DNA from: Brevibacillus dissolubilis
GTDB lineage: Bacteria; Bacillota; Bacilli; Brevibacillales; Brevibacillaceae
DNA: 64,000 nt
NCBI RefSeq assembly: GCF_006170445.1
Contig: NZ_VCNA01000001.1
Span: 124,001 to 188,000 of the forward strand
Direction: 5' to 3'
Positions 31,901 through 38,970 of the stretch are shown one piece after another. The notes beneath the pieces were generated by a model, which saw only the letters and a list, made by a program, of their open reading frames with translations, was not told the origin of the DNA and made no database searches. Position 1 is the first letter of the stretch, and every line of letters starts with the position of its first letter. The position numbers and the translations under genes are program-made.

Positions 31901-34900
31901 TTGCAGGCCGCAAGCATGCTGATCTGAATCAGGTGCTCGGGATGTTCGTCAACACACTGGCGATCAAGAACAAGCCTGCGGGTCACAAAACCTTCAGCCA
32001 ATACTTGAACGAAGTCAAAGAACATACACTCAAAGCCTACGAGAATCAAGATTATCCGTTTGAACAGCTGGTAGAGAAATTGAATATCAGAAGAGATCTC
32101 TCCCGTAACCCGTTGTTCGATACGATGCTGGTGCTCAACAACACGGATACGATGCGACTCGACATCGACGGCTTAGAGTTCACTTTGCTGGAAGACAGAC
32201 GCCAGTTGTCCAAGTTCGATCTCACAGTACGAGCAGATGAGACACAAGATGGCTGGAAGCTGGAAGTCGAATATTGCACAGCCCTGTTTACGAAGGAACG
32301 AATGCAACGATTCTCCGAGCACTTCATCCAGCTGCTGCAAAAAGCGGCACAGCAGCCGTCCCTGCGCCTGTGTGACATCGATATGCTGACAGAGGCAGAG
32401 AGAAACACTATGCTCTTTGACTTTAACAATACCCAAGCACCATATGCCAAAGAGAAGACGCTGACCGAGCTGTTTGAAGAACAGGTAGAAAAAACACCGG
32501 ATCAGATCGCGCTTGTCTTTGAAGATACAAGCCTGACCTATCGGGAACTGAATGAGCGGGCCAACAACATCGCCTATGTGCTCCGTCAAAAAGGAGTCGG
32601 ACCAGATGTGGTCACAGGCATCATGGTAGAACGTTCCCTTGAGATGATTGTCGGGGTCATGGGGATTCTCAAAGCAGGCGGCGCTTATCTGCCGATCGAC
32701 CCAGAGTTCCCAGAGGATCGCAAGCAGTACATGCTAAGCGACAGCCAAGCCAAGGTATTATGTGTGGCAAGTGATGTGGCGACCGCAGGTATTGCTTTTG
32801 ACGGAGAGATCGTCCGCTTGGATCAGATCGATCACACACAACACCCAGCGAACGTGGAGAGAGTCAGCCGATCCAGTGATCTGGCCTATGTCATCTACAC
32901 ATCTGGTTCTACAGGCCAGCCAAAAGGGGTCATGATCAACCAATATAGTGTGCACAATCTGGTGAATGGGCTTCATGCGGTCATTTACAGACACTATACG
33001 ACTCCGCTCAACGTTGCCTTGATCGCGCCATATATTTTTGACGCATCGGTGAAGCAGATTTTTGCCGCGGTGTTGTTGGGCCATGCCTTGCATATTGTGC
33101 CTAAGGCAACCAGCTGGGATGCCAACCAACTGATCGAATACTACGCGAAGCACTGCATCCACGTCTCTGACGGTACACCTGCTCACTTCAAGATGCTGAC
33201 CTACCTCAGCAATGAGATCAAGCAAGAGCTGGCCGTGAAGGAATTCGTCATCGGTGGCGATGTGCTGACACATGACTTGATCGAGGAAGTACGCCACAAA
33301 GTGCCGAATCTCACAGCCAACGTGACCAATGTCTACGGACCGACAGAATGCACGGTTGACGCTACCAGCCATCGTGTCGTATACGGCGAGCCGAAACAGC
33401 CGGGGGCCATCCCGATCGGTAAACCACTGATGAATACCAACATCTATATCGTGGACAAAGCCAATCACCTGCAGCCATTGGGCGTGGCAGGGGAGATGTG
33501 CATCGGCGGTGAGGGTGTCGCCAGAGGGTATCTGTGCAAGCCTGAGCTGACCGCTGAGAAGTTCGTGGACAACCCATTTGAACCGGGACAGAAGATGTAT
33601 CGCACAGGCGACTTGGCGAGATGGCTTCCAGACGGACAGGTCGAGTTCATCGGACGTGTGGACCATCAGGTAAAAATCCGTGGGTACCGCATTGAGCTGG
33701 GCGAAATCGAGCATCAGCTGGTGAAGCATGAACAGATCGCAGAAGCAGTCGTCATCGCGAAAAAAGACAACGAAAACAATGATTACCTCTGCGCCTATAT
33801 CGCGCTGGATGGATCAGATCAGACATTGACGATCATGGACATCCGTGAGTTCTTGGCGAGCCAGATTCCTGATTATATGATTCCAGCCCATTTTGTGAAG
33901 CTGGATCGACTGCCTCGGACAACCAGCGGGAAGGTCGACAGAAAGCTGCTGCCTGAACCGGATGGAAGCATGCTGGACGGAGTCGAATACGAAGCTCCGC
34001 GCAATGAGCAAGAAACCAAGCTGGCACAGATTTGGCAGGAGATTCTCGGGGTGCAGCAGGTCAGCATCAACCATAACTTCTTTGCCATCGGTGGAGACTC
34101 GATCAAGGCGCTCCAGATCATTTCCCGACTTGCAAAAGCAGGGCTCAAGCTGCAAATGAGAGATTTGTTCGCCAATCCAACCATCCGTACTCTCAGCAAA
34201 TATGTAAAAGAAGAAAAGAAAGATCGCACAGCCAATGAACAGGTGACTGGCGAGGTTCTTTTAACTCCGATTCAACAGAGATATTTCGAGCGTAATCAAG
34301 AAGAACTGAATCATTTTAACCATTCGATCATGCTGTACCGAGAGGGCGGTTTTGATGAACAGGTTATCCAGCAGGCGTTTGACAAGCTGTTCGAACACCA
34401 TGATGCGTTGCGGATGATCTATGAAGAGAAAGACGGGGTCATCGTACAGACCAACCGAGACCAACAGGAACATATGTTCGATTTGAGTATTCACGATCTC
34501 AGAGGCGTAGAGCACATCGAACCAACTGTGAATGAGCTGGCTACCACACTGCAAAAAGACATTTCCATTAAGCAGGGTAAGCTTGTGAAGCTGGGTCTCT
34601 TCCAAACAGACGAGGGCGATCATCTGCTCATCGTAGTACATCACCTTGTGATTGACGGTGTGTCTTGGCGAATCCTCTTGGAAGACTTCGAGAATCTGTA
34701 TACACAGGCCGCCAAGGGTGAGAAGCTGGACATCGGCTATAAGACCGACTCCTTCCAGCATTTTGCTAAAGGATTGCAAGGGTATGCCGACCATCATCTC
34801 CTCCAGAGAGAGAAAGCGTTCTGGCAATCTGTCGCCCAAGCCCAAACAAGCTTTATCCCGAAAAAGCAAGAGGGCACACGCAACCTGTTTGAAGACAGCC

Positions 34901-37900
34901 GAACCATTACCATCAAGCTGGGCAAAGAAAGCACGAACCGCCTGTTGAGACAGACCAACCGAGCCTACAACACCGAAATCAACGACATTTTGCTGACAGC
35001 TCTCATGGTCAGTGTCAGAGCACAGACGGGTGAGGATCGTCTGAAAATCATGATGGAAGGCCATGGACGCGAGGAGATCGGGGCTGGCCTTGATCTGAGC
35101 AGAACCATCGGCTGGTTCACATCGGTATATCCGGTATGGATCGACTTGGCTCATGAAACAGAGCTTGCCACGAACATCAAGACGGTCAAAGAGATTCTCA
35201 GAAAAACACCAAATAAGGGCATCGGCTATGGCGTCCTGAAGTACATGGCAGCTGACAGCGGTCTCTCTCAGGAAGAAAAAGCACCGATTTCGTTTAACTA
35301 CCTAGGCGAGATGGATCAAGACGTCAACCGCGGACTTTTCGTGGAATCCAAGCTTCCAACCGGCCAAACCGTCGGAGGCAAGATCGCGCGGAGCCATTCG
35401 ATCGAGATGAACTCGATCGTCCTAGACGGCGAGCTAGTGATTCATACCACTTATAACGAGTCGGAGTATGATGAACAGACCATCCATGAGCTGAACCGAC
35501 ATTACGTGCAAAGTCTGGAGCAGATCATCGAGCATTGTATCCAACAACCTATGACAGAGCGCACGCCTTCTGACTACGGGGATACTGACATTACGCTCGA
35601 ACAGCTGGATGCCATCCAGAAGAAGTACGCAACTCTGACCATCGAAAAAATCGTTCCACTGGCCAACATGCAGAAGGGCATGCTGTTCCACTCGCTGGAG
35701 CGCAAGGATTCGAGTGCCTATTTCCAACAGGTTGTTATGGATCTGCACGGTTTCGTAGATGCAGCGGTGTTAGAGCAAAGCTTCAATGAAATCATGAAGC
35801 GTCACGAAGGATTACGAGCCGCTTTTGAATATGAGATTGTCGCGGAGCCGAGACAACTGATTATCGAAGGCAGACAAGCTGGCTTCACTTATCTGGATTG
35901 GACAGGGAAATCGACTGACCAACAGGCACAATTCACAGCGGCCTATCTCACGGAAGATCAGGAAAAAGGATTTGACTTGAGTGCTGACACGCTGATGAGA
36001 GTCGGTCTGATCAAGACGCAGGAGCAGTCCTACACATTGGTGTGGAGTCACCATCATATCTTGCTGGACGGCTGGTGCCTGGGGATCATCTTGAACGAGA
36101 TGTTTGCCATCTATACCAGCATCATCCAAGGGAAGCCATATCAATTGGAGGACCCACGTCCATTCAGTGATTATATCCGTTGGCTGGAACAGCAGAATAA
36201 AGCAGAAGCACAGCGCTATTGGACAGACTATCTCGCTGGCTATGAAAAACAGGCTTCCTTACCGAAGACCGGAAGCAATGCGAGTATCAACGGAGCGGAC
36301 AGCAAGGAGAAAGTCATCCACTTCTCCAAAGAACTGACCGAGCGTATGACGCAGCTGGCCAACAGCAACCGTGTCACCTTTAACACCGTATTCCAAAGCA
36401 TTTGGGGTGTTGTGTTGGGTCGATACAACCAGGCTGACGATGTCGTATTCGGTACCGTTGTCTCTGGCCGGGAAGCAGATGTGGACGGCATTGAAAATAT
36501 GGTCGGATTGTTCATCAACACCATCCCGACGAGAGTCCGAGTGCAAAGCGGCGAGCGTTTCCGAGACGTTTTACAAAACGTACAGAATGACGCGCTGCAA
36601 AGCAATGCGTACACCTATCTGAATCTGTCAGAGGTGCAGGATCTCAGCGTCTTGAAGCGGGAGCTGCTTGATCATGTCCTTGTCTTCCAGAATTATGCTA
36701 TTGATGAAGTTAATATTATGAATGAAGGTAATATAACTGGTTTTACACTTACAGGGATTAAAGGGAATGAACGGACGAATTATGACTTCAGTATCGTAGC
36801 GTCCTTACAGGATTGTCTGACGCTCAAAGTGACGTATAACGAAAGCGTGTTTGATCCGTCCTTTATCGATCGACTGGAGGGCCACCTGATCACCGTAACC
36901 GAGCAAGTGGTCACCAATGAGAACGTGCTGGTGCAGGACATTGAGGTCGTGTCAGCGGCAGAACGCAATCTGCTGCTCCACACATTCAATGACACCAAGA
37001 CCGACTATCCAAAAGACAAGACGATCGCCCAGCTCTTCGAGGAGCAGGTCGAGCGCACCCCAGACCATGCAGCTGTCGTGATGGATGATCAAGTGCTGAC
37101 GTACAGACAGCTCAATGAACGCTCCAACCAGCTGGCAAGGTATCTGCGTGACAAGGGAGTCCAAGCGAATACCGTTGTCGCCATCATGGCAGAGAGATCG
37201 CTCCACATGATGATTGGCCTCATGGGTATCCTCAAATCCGGGGCGGCTTACCTGCCGATTGACCCTGAATGGCCGCAAGAACGCATCACGCATATGCTTA
37301 CGGATTGTCAAGTCAACCTGTTCGTGACCCAGCGCACCTTCACCGATGCGATCCAGATGGACGTGGAGACGATTCTGCTGGATGCAGAGGATGGCCGTAG
37401 CGCAGACAGCTATTCCACAGAGAATCTGACACCTGTAAACAGTGCCGGGGATACCGCCTATATCATCTACACATCTGGCTCTACGGGTACACCGAAGGGC
37501 GTCGTGATTTCCCATACCAATGCCATCCGGGTCGTGAAAAACACGAACTATATCACGCTTGATGAGCATGATCACGTGATCCAGCTTTCCAACTACGCAT
37601 TTGACGGGTCTGTCTTTGATATCTTCGGTGCGTTGCTGAACGGCGCGAGACTGGTGCTGATGGATAAAGAAACCGTACTCGATATCAGCAAGCTGGCGAA
37701 GCTAATCCGTACCCAGCATGTCACCGTGATGTTCATTACCACAGCACTGTTCAATGTACTGGTGGACAGAGAGCTCGAGTGCTTGTCCGGCATCCGCAAA
37801 ATCCTGTTCGGCGGCGAGCGTGTCTCCGTGGCCCATGCGAAAAAAGCGCTGGATTACATGGGACCCGACAAGATGCTCCATGTGTATGGCCCAACCGAAA

Positions 37901-38808
37901 GCACAGTGTACGCCACCTACTATCCGATCAATGACATCAAGGACGATGCCGTGACGATTCCGATTGGTGCACCATTAGCCAATACAACAGCCTATGTGGT
38001 GGATCAGCATAACCGTCTCGTCCCAATCGGTGTGCCAGGTGAGCTTTGCATCGCTGGCGATGGTCTGAGCAGCGGCTATCTGAACAATCCGCAGCTGACC
38101 GCAGAGAAGTTCGTGCCGCATCCGTTTGCCGCAGGGGAGCGGATGTACCGTACCGGAGACTTGGTCAGATGGCTGTCGGACGGCACTATCGAATTCTTGG
38201 AGCGGATCGACCATCAGGTGAAGCTGCGCGGCTTCCGTATTGAGCTGGGTGAGATTGAGAGCTCCCTGTTGAAGCATACAGATATCCAAGAAGCCTTCGT
38301 GATGGCGAGAAAAGATCAGGATTACAACGACTACCTCTGCGCCTACATCACAGCTGCAAGAGAATTGCACGTAGAAGAGCTGCGTAGCTTCTTAGGGGAA
38401 AGTCTGCCTGAGTACATGATTCCAGCCTATTTCGTCAAGCTGGATCAACTGCCGCTCACGCCTAACGGCAAAGTGGATCGCAAGGCACTGCCAGAACCTG
38501 ATACAAGCATCATCACCCAAGCTGCCTATGAGGCGCCGACCAACTTCGTAGAAGAACAGCTCGTGTCCATCTGGGCGGAGGTCCTCGGCGTTGAGCGAAT
38601 CGGTACGACCAGCCATTTCTTTGAACTGGGCGGCAATTCACTCAAAGTGATGCATGCGGTTCACGCGATCAATAAAAAATTCCAAAGCGACATCAGCATT
38701 CGGAGCTTCTTTGAACATCCAACGATCAAACAGCTGGCTGCGATCATTCTAGGCGCGGAATCCACCGAGCCAAGCAGCACAGATGATTACGTGGAGCTGG
38801 AAATCTAG
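22981..38808 (+). CDS. non-ribosomal peptide synthetase, BacA-type, five modules (X1-Cys-Leu-D-Glu-Ile)
   Basis: 5275 residues, close to bacitracin synthetase 1 (BacA, 5255). The ATG at 22981 follows AAAGGA by 10 bases. Layout by base: A1 23065-24560, PCP (Ser576); Cy 24865-26200, with the cyclization motif DALICD (Asp768/773) in place of HHxxxDG; A2 26245-27690, PCP (Ser1617); C 28010-29290, A3 29320-30810, PCP; C 31110-32390, A4 32420-33930, PCP, E 34250-35560; D-accepting C 35620-36950 (HHILLDG), A5 36980-38480, PCP. Codes read against GrsA positions: A1 DAWLVGAIL (hydrophobic, unassigned); A2 DLYNLSLIW (Cys); A3 DAWFLGNVV (Leu); A4 DAKDVGVVD (Glu, one change from the surfactin Glu code); A5 DGFFLGVVY (Ile). 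It starts with an A domain, so it initiates the chain; Cy forms a thiazoline from residues 1-2. The acidic C-terminal tail (ending YVELEI) is a likely docking motif for NRPS2. There is no MbtH-like gene nearby. Confidence 0.96.
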   Translation: MSIKHPDTMKEDTIEVTQTVTKKEVDIILHRFNDTKADYPKDKTIHQRFEEQAEKTPGHVAVVFENQELTYLELNKRANQLARTLREQGVGPDQLVGIMSERSPEMIVGIFAVLKAGGAYVPIDPNYPEERIRYMLEDSGAPVLLVQKHLQNRATYTGTQIILDDQTFYQEDGSNLEHVADPHHLAYVIYTSGTTGKPKGVMLEHHGIVSLHTYLQNQFSFGEQDRFVQFASFSFDASVWEMMGCLLSGATLYLPTQDTIHDPVAFGTFMQKNKITASLLPPAYVVNLDINHLTSMRVLVTGGSATNQKIVETWKDRVTYVNAYGPTESSILATTWIGRERTDGVLPIGEPVSNTQIYIVDAENQLQPIGTAGELCIAGDGLARGYLNRPDLTAEKFIDNPFVPGEKMYKTGDLARWLPDGNIEYLGRMDDQVKVRGFRIELGEIENQLLKHPVVKDAVVTARKDSEENDYICAYLTFSHPQDDSVLPDIRQFLSTELPDYMIPSYFVTLDQLPLTANGKVDKKALPEPDGSIHTGAEYEAPRNETEQKLAEIWQEVLHVKKVGINDHFSMLGGHSLNAIELIAKMNERLGEHIPLKQLFRLSTIKGLSAYIEAHTEEGLQDKPFAYTTDLEKIHEPFPLTGIQLAYLVGRDPSFEIGGVSTSLTVEFEIDMDLERFNRAFQKLIDRHPILRTIVFENGTQQILEELPVYTIDTTDVTNWSQVEIEACILQQRERLLTKVIDPSQWPLFEIKTLQLPNGNKYFFLNMDALICDDSSLKILIKEFQSFYENIDLQLPDLQFNFRDYVQASAEFRQSNRYKKDEKYWMDKLEKFPGAPALPLKCDPADVEIPQFGKLSQFMDGDNWNQLKQKARKRNVTPTSVLCAAYAYVLAYWSNQDHFGVNLTVFNRIPFHEDVKKLVGDFTTLMVLDIDAKNSLSSFWDFAEKVQDSLLEALEHRHYDGVDFIRHYSRKQGMNKNAAMPIVFTSVLNDNPEDSFDQLVDFNKISFLSTRTSQVYIDNQVYEINGGLYITWDFVDQLFEDEVIQSMFTQYMDILNQVISAEQIADLELGAGSLQVIEKYNDTDMPIPVCPLHQMLVDTAKRLPDHMAVKHHEQTITYRELDERSNQIARYLIEQGVCKGDYIGVIAKRCIDTIVNLYGVLKSGAAYIPLDPEYPEERKEYIKEKANCKFFVAPDLYEKEKLHTYSTDAVDTGVTTDDMAYVIFTSGSTGKPKGVQIKHGAAANTIFDMNEKFAVTEKDRFMGISSMCFDLSVYDVFGAALSGAVMVIVDDQRDVFQLKQLVENERITIWNSVPAIMELTVDLYTETEHNDDLRVVLLSGDWISLKLPEKINRAFRTADVISLGGATEASIWSIYYPINEVSKDWKSIPYGMPLGNQKIYVLNQNQQFCPVGVEGELYIGGVGVASGYINDEEKTNAAFIMHPQLGYIYKTGDHGLLRAEGYVEFLGRKDSQVKIRGYRVELGEIENSLLQHEDVKKAAVIDYTDDKGIKNLLAFVVSAEETDPRDLKQYLQQTLPPYMIPARFFQIDEIPLTVNGKVNKSMLVEFAKVQPLDEVAATTYEEPTDEMQTMLLNIWKEVFQLEHIGTDVSYYEIGGDSLKAIRIVAEVNKKMNIEIPIGEIFKNDTILALDHYLKNRSDAYQENKIKRIAKQDYYPTSPAQNRMYLLSKLENDRGAYHIPMALLVEGNLDVDQLEQALHTFIQRHEILRTGFERIQDELMQKVYDDVEFHLGYEDLGVSVTDADSLKKLTGEACKALTQPFDLTEPPLMRAKVFKLESAKHLLVINFHHIIADGVSQGILMNELLELYSDCMLPEVPIQYKDYVSWNQSYNQSEAIQKQEAYWLDVFRTEPAKLQLPYDYSRRGTGSYEGSNVYVHLGQELSEQIRRVSKETGSTLYMTMLSAYYVLLHKYTNQTDIVVGTAASGRLHQDLQDVFGVFVNTIALRNEIDGANSFAQLLEQVKRNTIAGFENSEYQFDELIRKLDFERVANRNPLFDTMFVLEDGALFSKQKGELQMSPVIFDLDNAKFDITYTVLDMEDEIVLNIEYSTELFHPNTMNRMADSYLHILKEISRNLHLNLHAIEMISEEEKTHLLVDFNDTLADFPQDKTVHQLFEEQVERTPDHVAVVAGNHQLTYRELQERSNQLARVLQENGVKPDTIVGIMMDRSVEMIVGILAIIKSGGAYLPIDPAYPAERIEYMLQDSQTRLLVTRERLAKQAGLLENNSVNIINIDCNHISSKNKENLVHENRPNDLAYVIYTSGSTGKPKGVMVEHRSLVNLCSWHISTYQVTSEDRSASYASMSFDAFGWEVFPYLLSGSAVHVLTEELRLDVEKLNQYFHEHQITITFLPTQVCEQFMKLDNQSLRTLLTGGDKLNYFETKNYQIVNNYGPTENTVVATHFVIDQAYVNIPIGTPLHNTSVYILNEHGALCPIGVAGELCISGVGLARGYLHRPELTAEKFVPNPFVPGTKMYRSGDLARRLSDGTIEYLGRIDYQVKIRGYRIELGEIENQLLQLASVKEAVVVAREDQDQNHYLCAYITLETTETDSTIAAIRQALSNELPEYMIPAYFVMMDQLPLTANGKVDRKALPAPEVGVNTGTAYEAPSNELEEKLVLIWQETLGAANIGVTHNFFEVGGHSLKATTLISKMHKELKVEVPLSQIFKTPTIRGLAAFIGTTQQSAYASIKPAEQKAYYELSSAQRRVYILSEIEGNGTSYNMPFAMRIQGGLDVAQLERAFQALVERHEALRTSFEMVDGEPVQKIHQVADFKLAYSELGEADLDEKQAGWIQPFDLTQAPLLRAEIVKVADQEHILLADMHHIISDGVSMGIIMGELAELYKGNTLAPLHIQYKDYSEWQAERSKQEELKQQEQYWLDVFNEEIPALDLPTDYARPQKRSYQGDIIHFQLDAKTANQLDLLAKEHGVTMYMVLLAAYTALLSKYTGQEDIVVGTPIAGRKHADLNQVLGMFVNTLAIKNKPAGHKTFSQYLNEVKEHTLKAYENQDYPFEQLVEKLNIRRDLSRNPLFDTMLVLNNTDTMRLDIDGLEFTLLEDRRQLSKFDLTVRADETQDGWKLEVEYCTALFTKERMQRFSEHFIQLLQKAAQQPSLRLCDIDMLTEAERNTMLFDFNNTQAPYAKEKTLTELFEEQVEKTPDQIALVFEDTSLTYRELNERANNIAYVLRQKGVGPDVVTGIMVERSLEMIVGVMGILKAGGAYLPIDPEFPEDRKQYMLSDSQAKVLCVASDVATAGIAFDGEIVRLDQIDHTQHPANVERVSRSSDLAYVIYTSGSTGQPKGVMINQYSVHNLVNGLHAVIYRHYTTPLNVALIAPYIFDASVKQIFAAVLLGHALHIVPKATSWDANQLIEYYAKHCIHVSDGTPAHFKMLTYLSNEIKQELAVKEFVIGGDVLTHDLIEEVRHKVPNLTANVTNVYGPTECTVDATSHRVVYGEPKQPGAIPIGKPLMNTNIYIVDKANHLQPLGVAGEMCIGGEGVARGYLCKPELTAEKFVDNPFEPGQKMYRTGDLARWLPDGQVEFIGRVDHQVKIRGYRIELGEIEHQLVKHEQIAEAVVIAKKDNENNDYLCAYIALDGSDQTLTIMDIREFLASQIPDYMIPAHFVKLDRLPRTTSGKVDRKLLPEPDGSMLDGVEYEAPRNEQETKLAQIWQEILGVQQVSINHNFFAIGGDSIKALQIISRLAKAGLKLQMRDLFANPTIRTLSKYVKEEKKDRTANEQVTGEVLLTPIQQRYFERNQEELNHFNHSIMLYREGGFDEQVIQQAFDKLFEHHDALRMIYEEKDGVIVQTNRDQQEHMFDLSIHDLRGVEHIEPTVNELATTLQKDISIKQGKLVKLGLFQTDEGDHLLIVVHHLVIDGVSWRILLEDFENLYTQAAKGEKLDIGYKTDSFQHFAKGLQGYADHHLLQREKAFWQSVAQAQTSFIPKKQEGTRNLFEDSRTITIKLGKESTNRLLRQTNRAYNTEINDILLTALMVSVRAQTGEDRLKIMMEGHGREEIGAGLDLSRTIGWFTSVYPVWIDLAHETELATNIKTVKEILRKTPNKGIGYGVLKYMAADSGLSQEEKAPISFNYLGEMDQDVNRGLFVESKLPTGQTVGGKIARSHSIEMNSIVLDGELVIHTTYNESEYDEQTIHELNRHYVQSLEQIIEHCIQQPMTERTPSDYGDTDITLEQLDAIQKKYATLTIEKIVPLANMQKGMLFHSLERKDSSAYFQQVVMDLHGFVDAAVLEQSFNEIMKRHEGLRAAFEYEIVAEPRQLIIEGRQAGFTYLDWTGKSTDQQAQFTAAYLTEDQEKGFDLSADTLMRVGLIKTQEQSYTLVWSHHHILLDGWCLGIILNEMFAIYTSIIQGKPYQLEDPRPFSDYIRWLEQQNKAEAQRYWTDYLAGYEKQASLPKTGSNASINGADSKEKVIHFSKELTERMTQLANSNRVTFNTVFQSIWGVVLGRYNQADDVVFGTVVSGREADVDGIENMVGLFINTIPTRVRVQSGERFRDVLQNVQNDALQSNAYTYLNLSEVQDLSVLKRELLDHVLVFQNYAIDEVNIMNEGNITGFTLTGIKGNERTNYDFSIVASLQDCLTLKVTYNESVFDPSFIDRLEGHLITVTEQVVTNENVLVQDIEVVSAAERNLLLHTFNDTKTDYPKDKTIAQLFEEQVERTPDHAAVVMDDQVLTYRQLNERSNQLARYLRDKGVQANTVVAIMAERSLHMMIGLMGILKSGAAYLPIDPEWPQERITHMLTDCQVNLFVTQRTFTDAIQMDVETILLDAEDGRSADSYSTENLTPVNSAGDTAYIIYTSGSTGTPKGVVISHTNAIRVVKNTNYITLDEHDHVIQLSNYAFDGSVFDIFGALLNGARLVLMDKETVLDISKLAKLIRTQHVTVMFITTALFNVLVDRELECLSGIRKILFGGERVSVAHAKKALDYMGPDKMLHVYGPTESTVYATYYPINDIKDDAVTIPIGAPLANTTAYVVDQHNRLVPIGVPGELCIAGDGLSSGYLNNPQLTAEKFVPHPFAAGERMYRTGDLVRWLSDGTIEFLERIDHQVKLRGFRIELGEIESSLLKHTDIQEAFVMARKDQDYNDYLCAYITAARELHVEELRSFLGESLPEYMIPAYFVKLDQLPLTPNGKVDRKALPEPDTSIITQAAYEAPTNFVEEQLVSIWAEVLGVERIGTTSHFFELGGNSLKVMHAVHAINKKFQSDISIRSFFEHPTIKQLAAIILGAESTEPSSTDDYVELEI

Positions 38809-38830
38809 CTCCCGTCTCTCGGATCGACAA

Positions 38831-38908
38831 CACCGGCCCTGTCCGGTGCATTTGGAAAAACTGCACAATCGCCTTCCCATACGCAGATGACGGAGGCTGA
38901 TTGTGCAG
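38831..38908 (+). other. two stem-loops in the NRPS1-NRPS2 spacer
   Basis: The 162-bp spacer contains a 6-bp hairpin (38831-38836 with 38843-38848) and a longer one with a perfect 10-bp base stem (38861-38870 with 38899-38908) that extends inward with a bulge. The nearest T5 run lies more than 20 bases past the second stem, so a classical terminator is not supported. Possible roles are message processing or partial attenuation between the two genes. The rest of the spacer holds the ribosome-binding site AAGGGGAGTG ahead of the ATG at 38971. Confidence 0.4.
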
Positions 38909-38970
38909 CAATTCCGAGGGGCTCTATTTTTGTTACGTGGGGTACATCAAAAGGGGAGTGACCACTTCAT

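Noticed and set aside
38846-38890. Fourteen-codon GTG-started reading frame in the NRPS1-NRPS2 spacer as a leader peptide
   Set aside because: No ribosome-binding site, and it lies across stem-loop sequences that explain the conservation-like pattern better.
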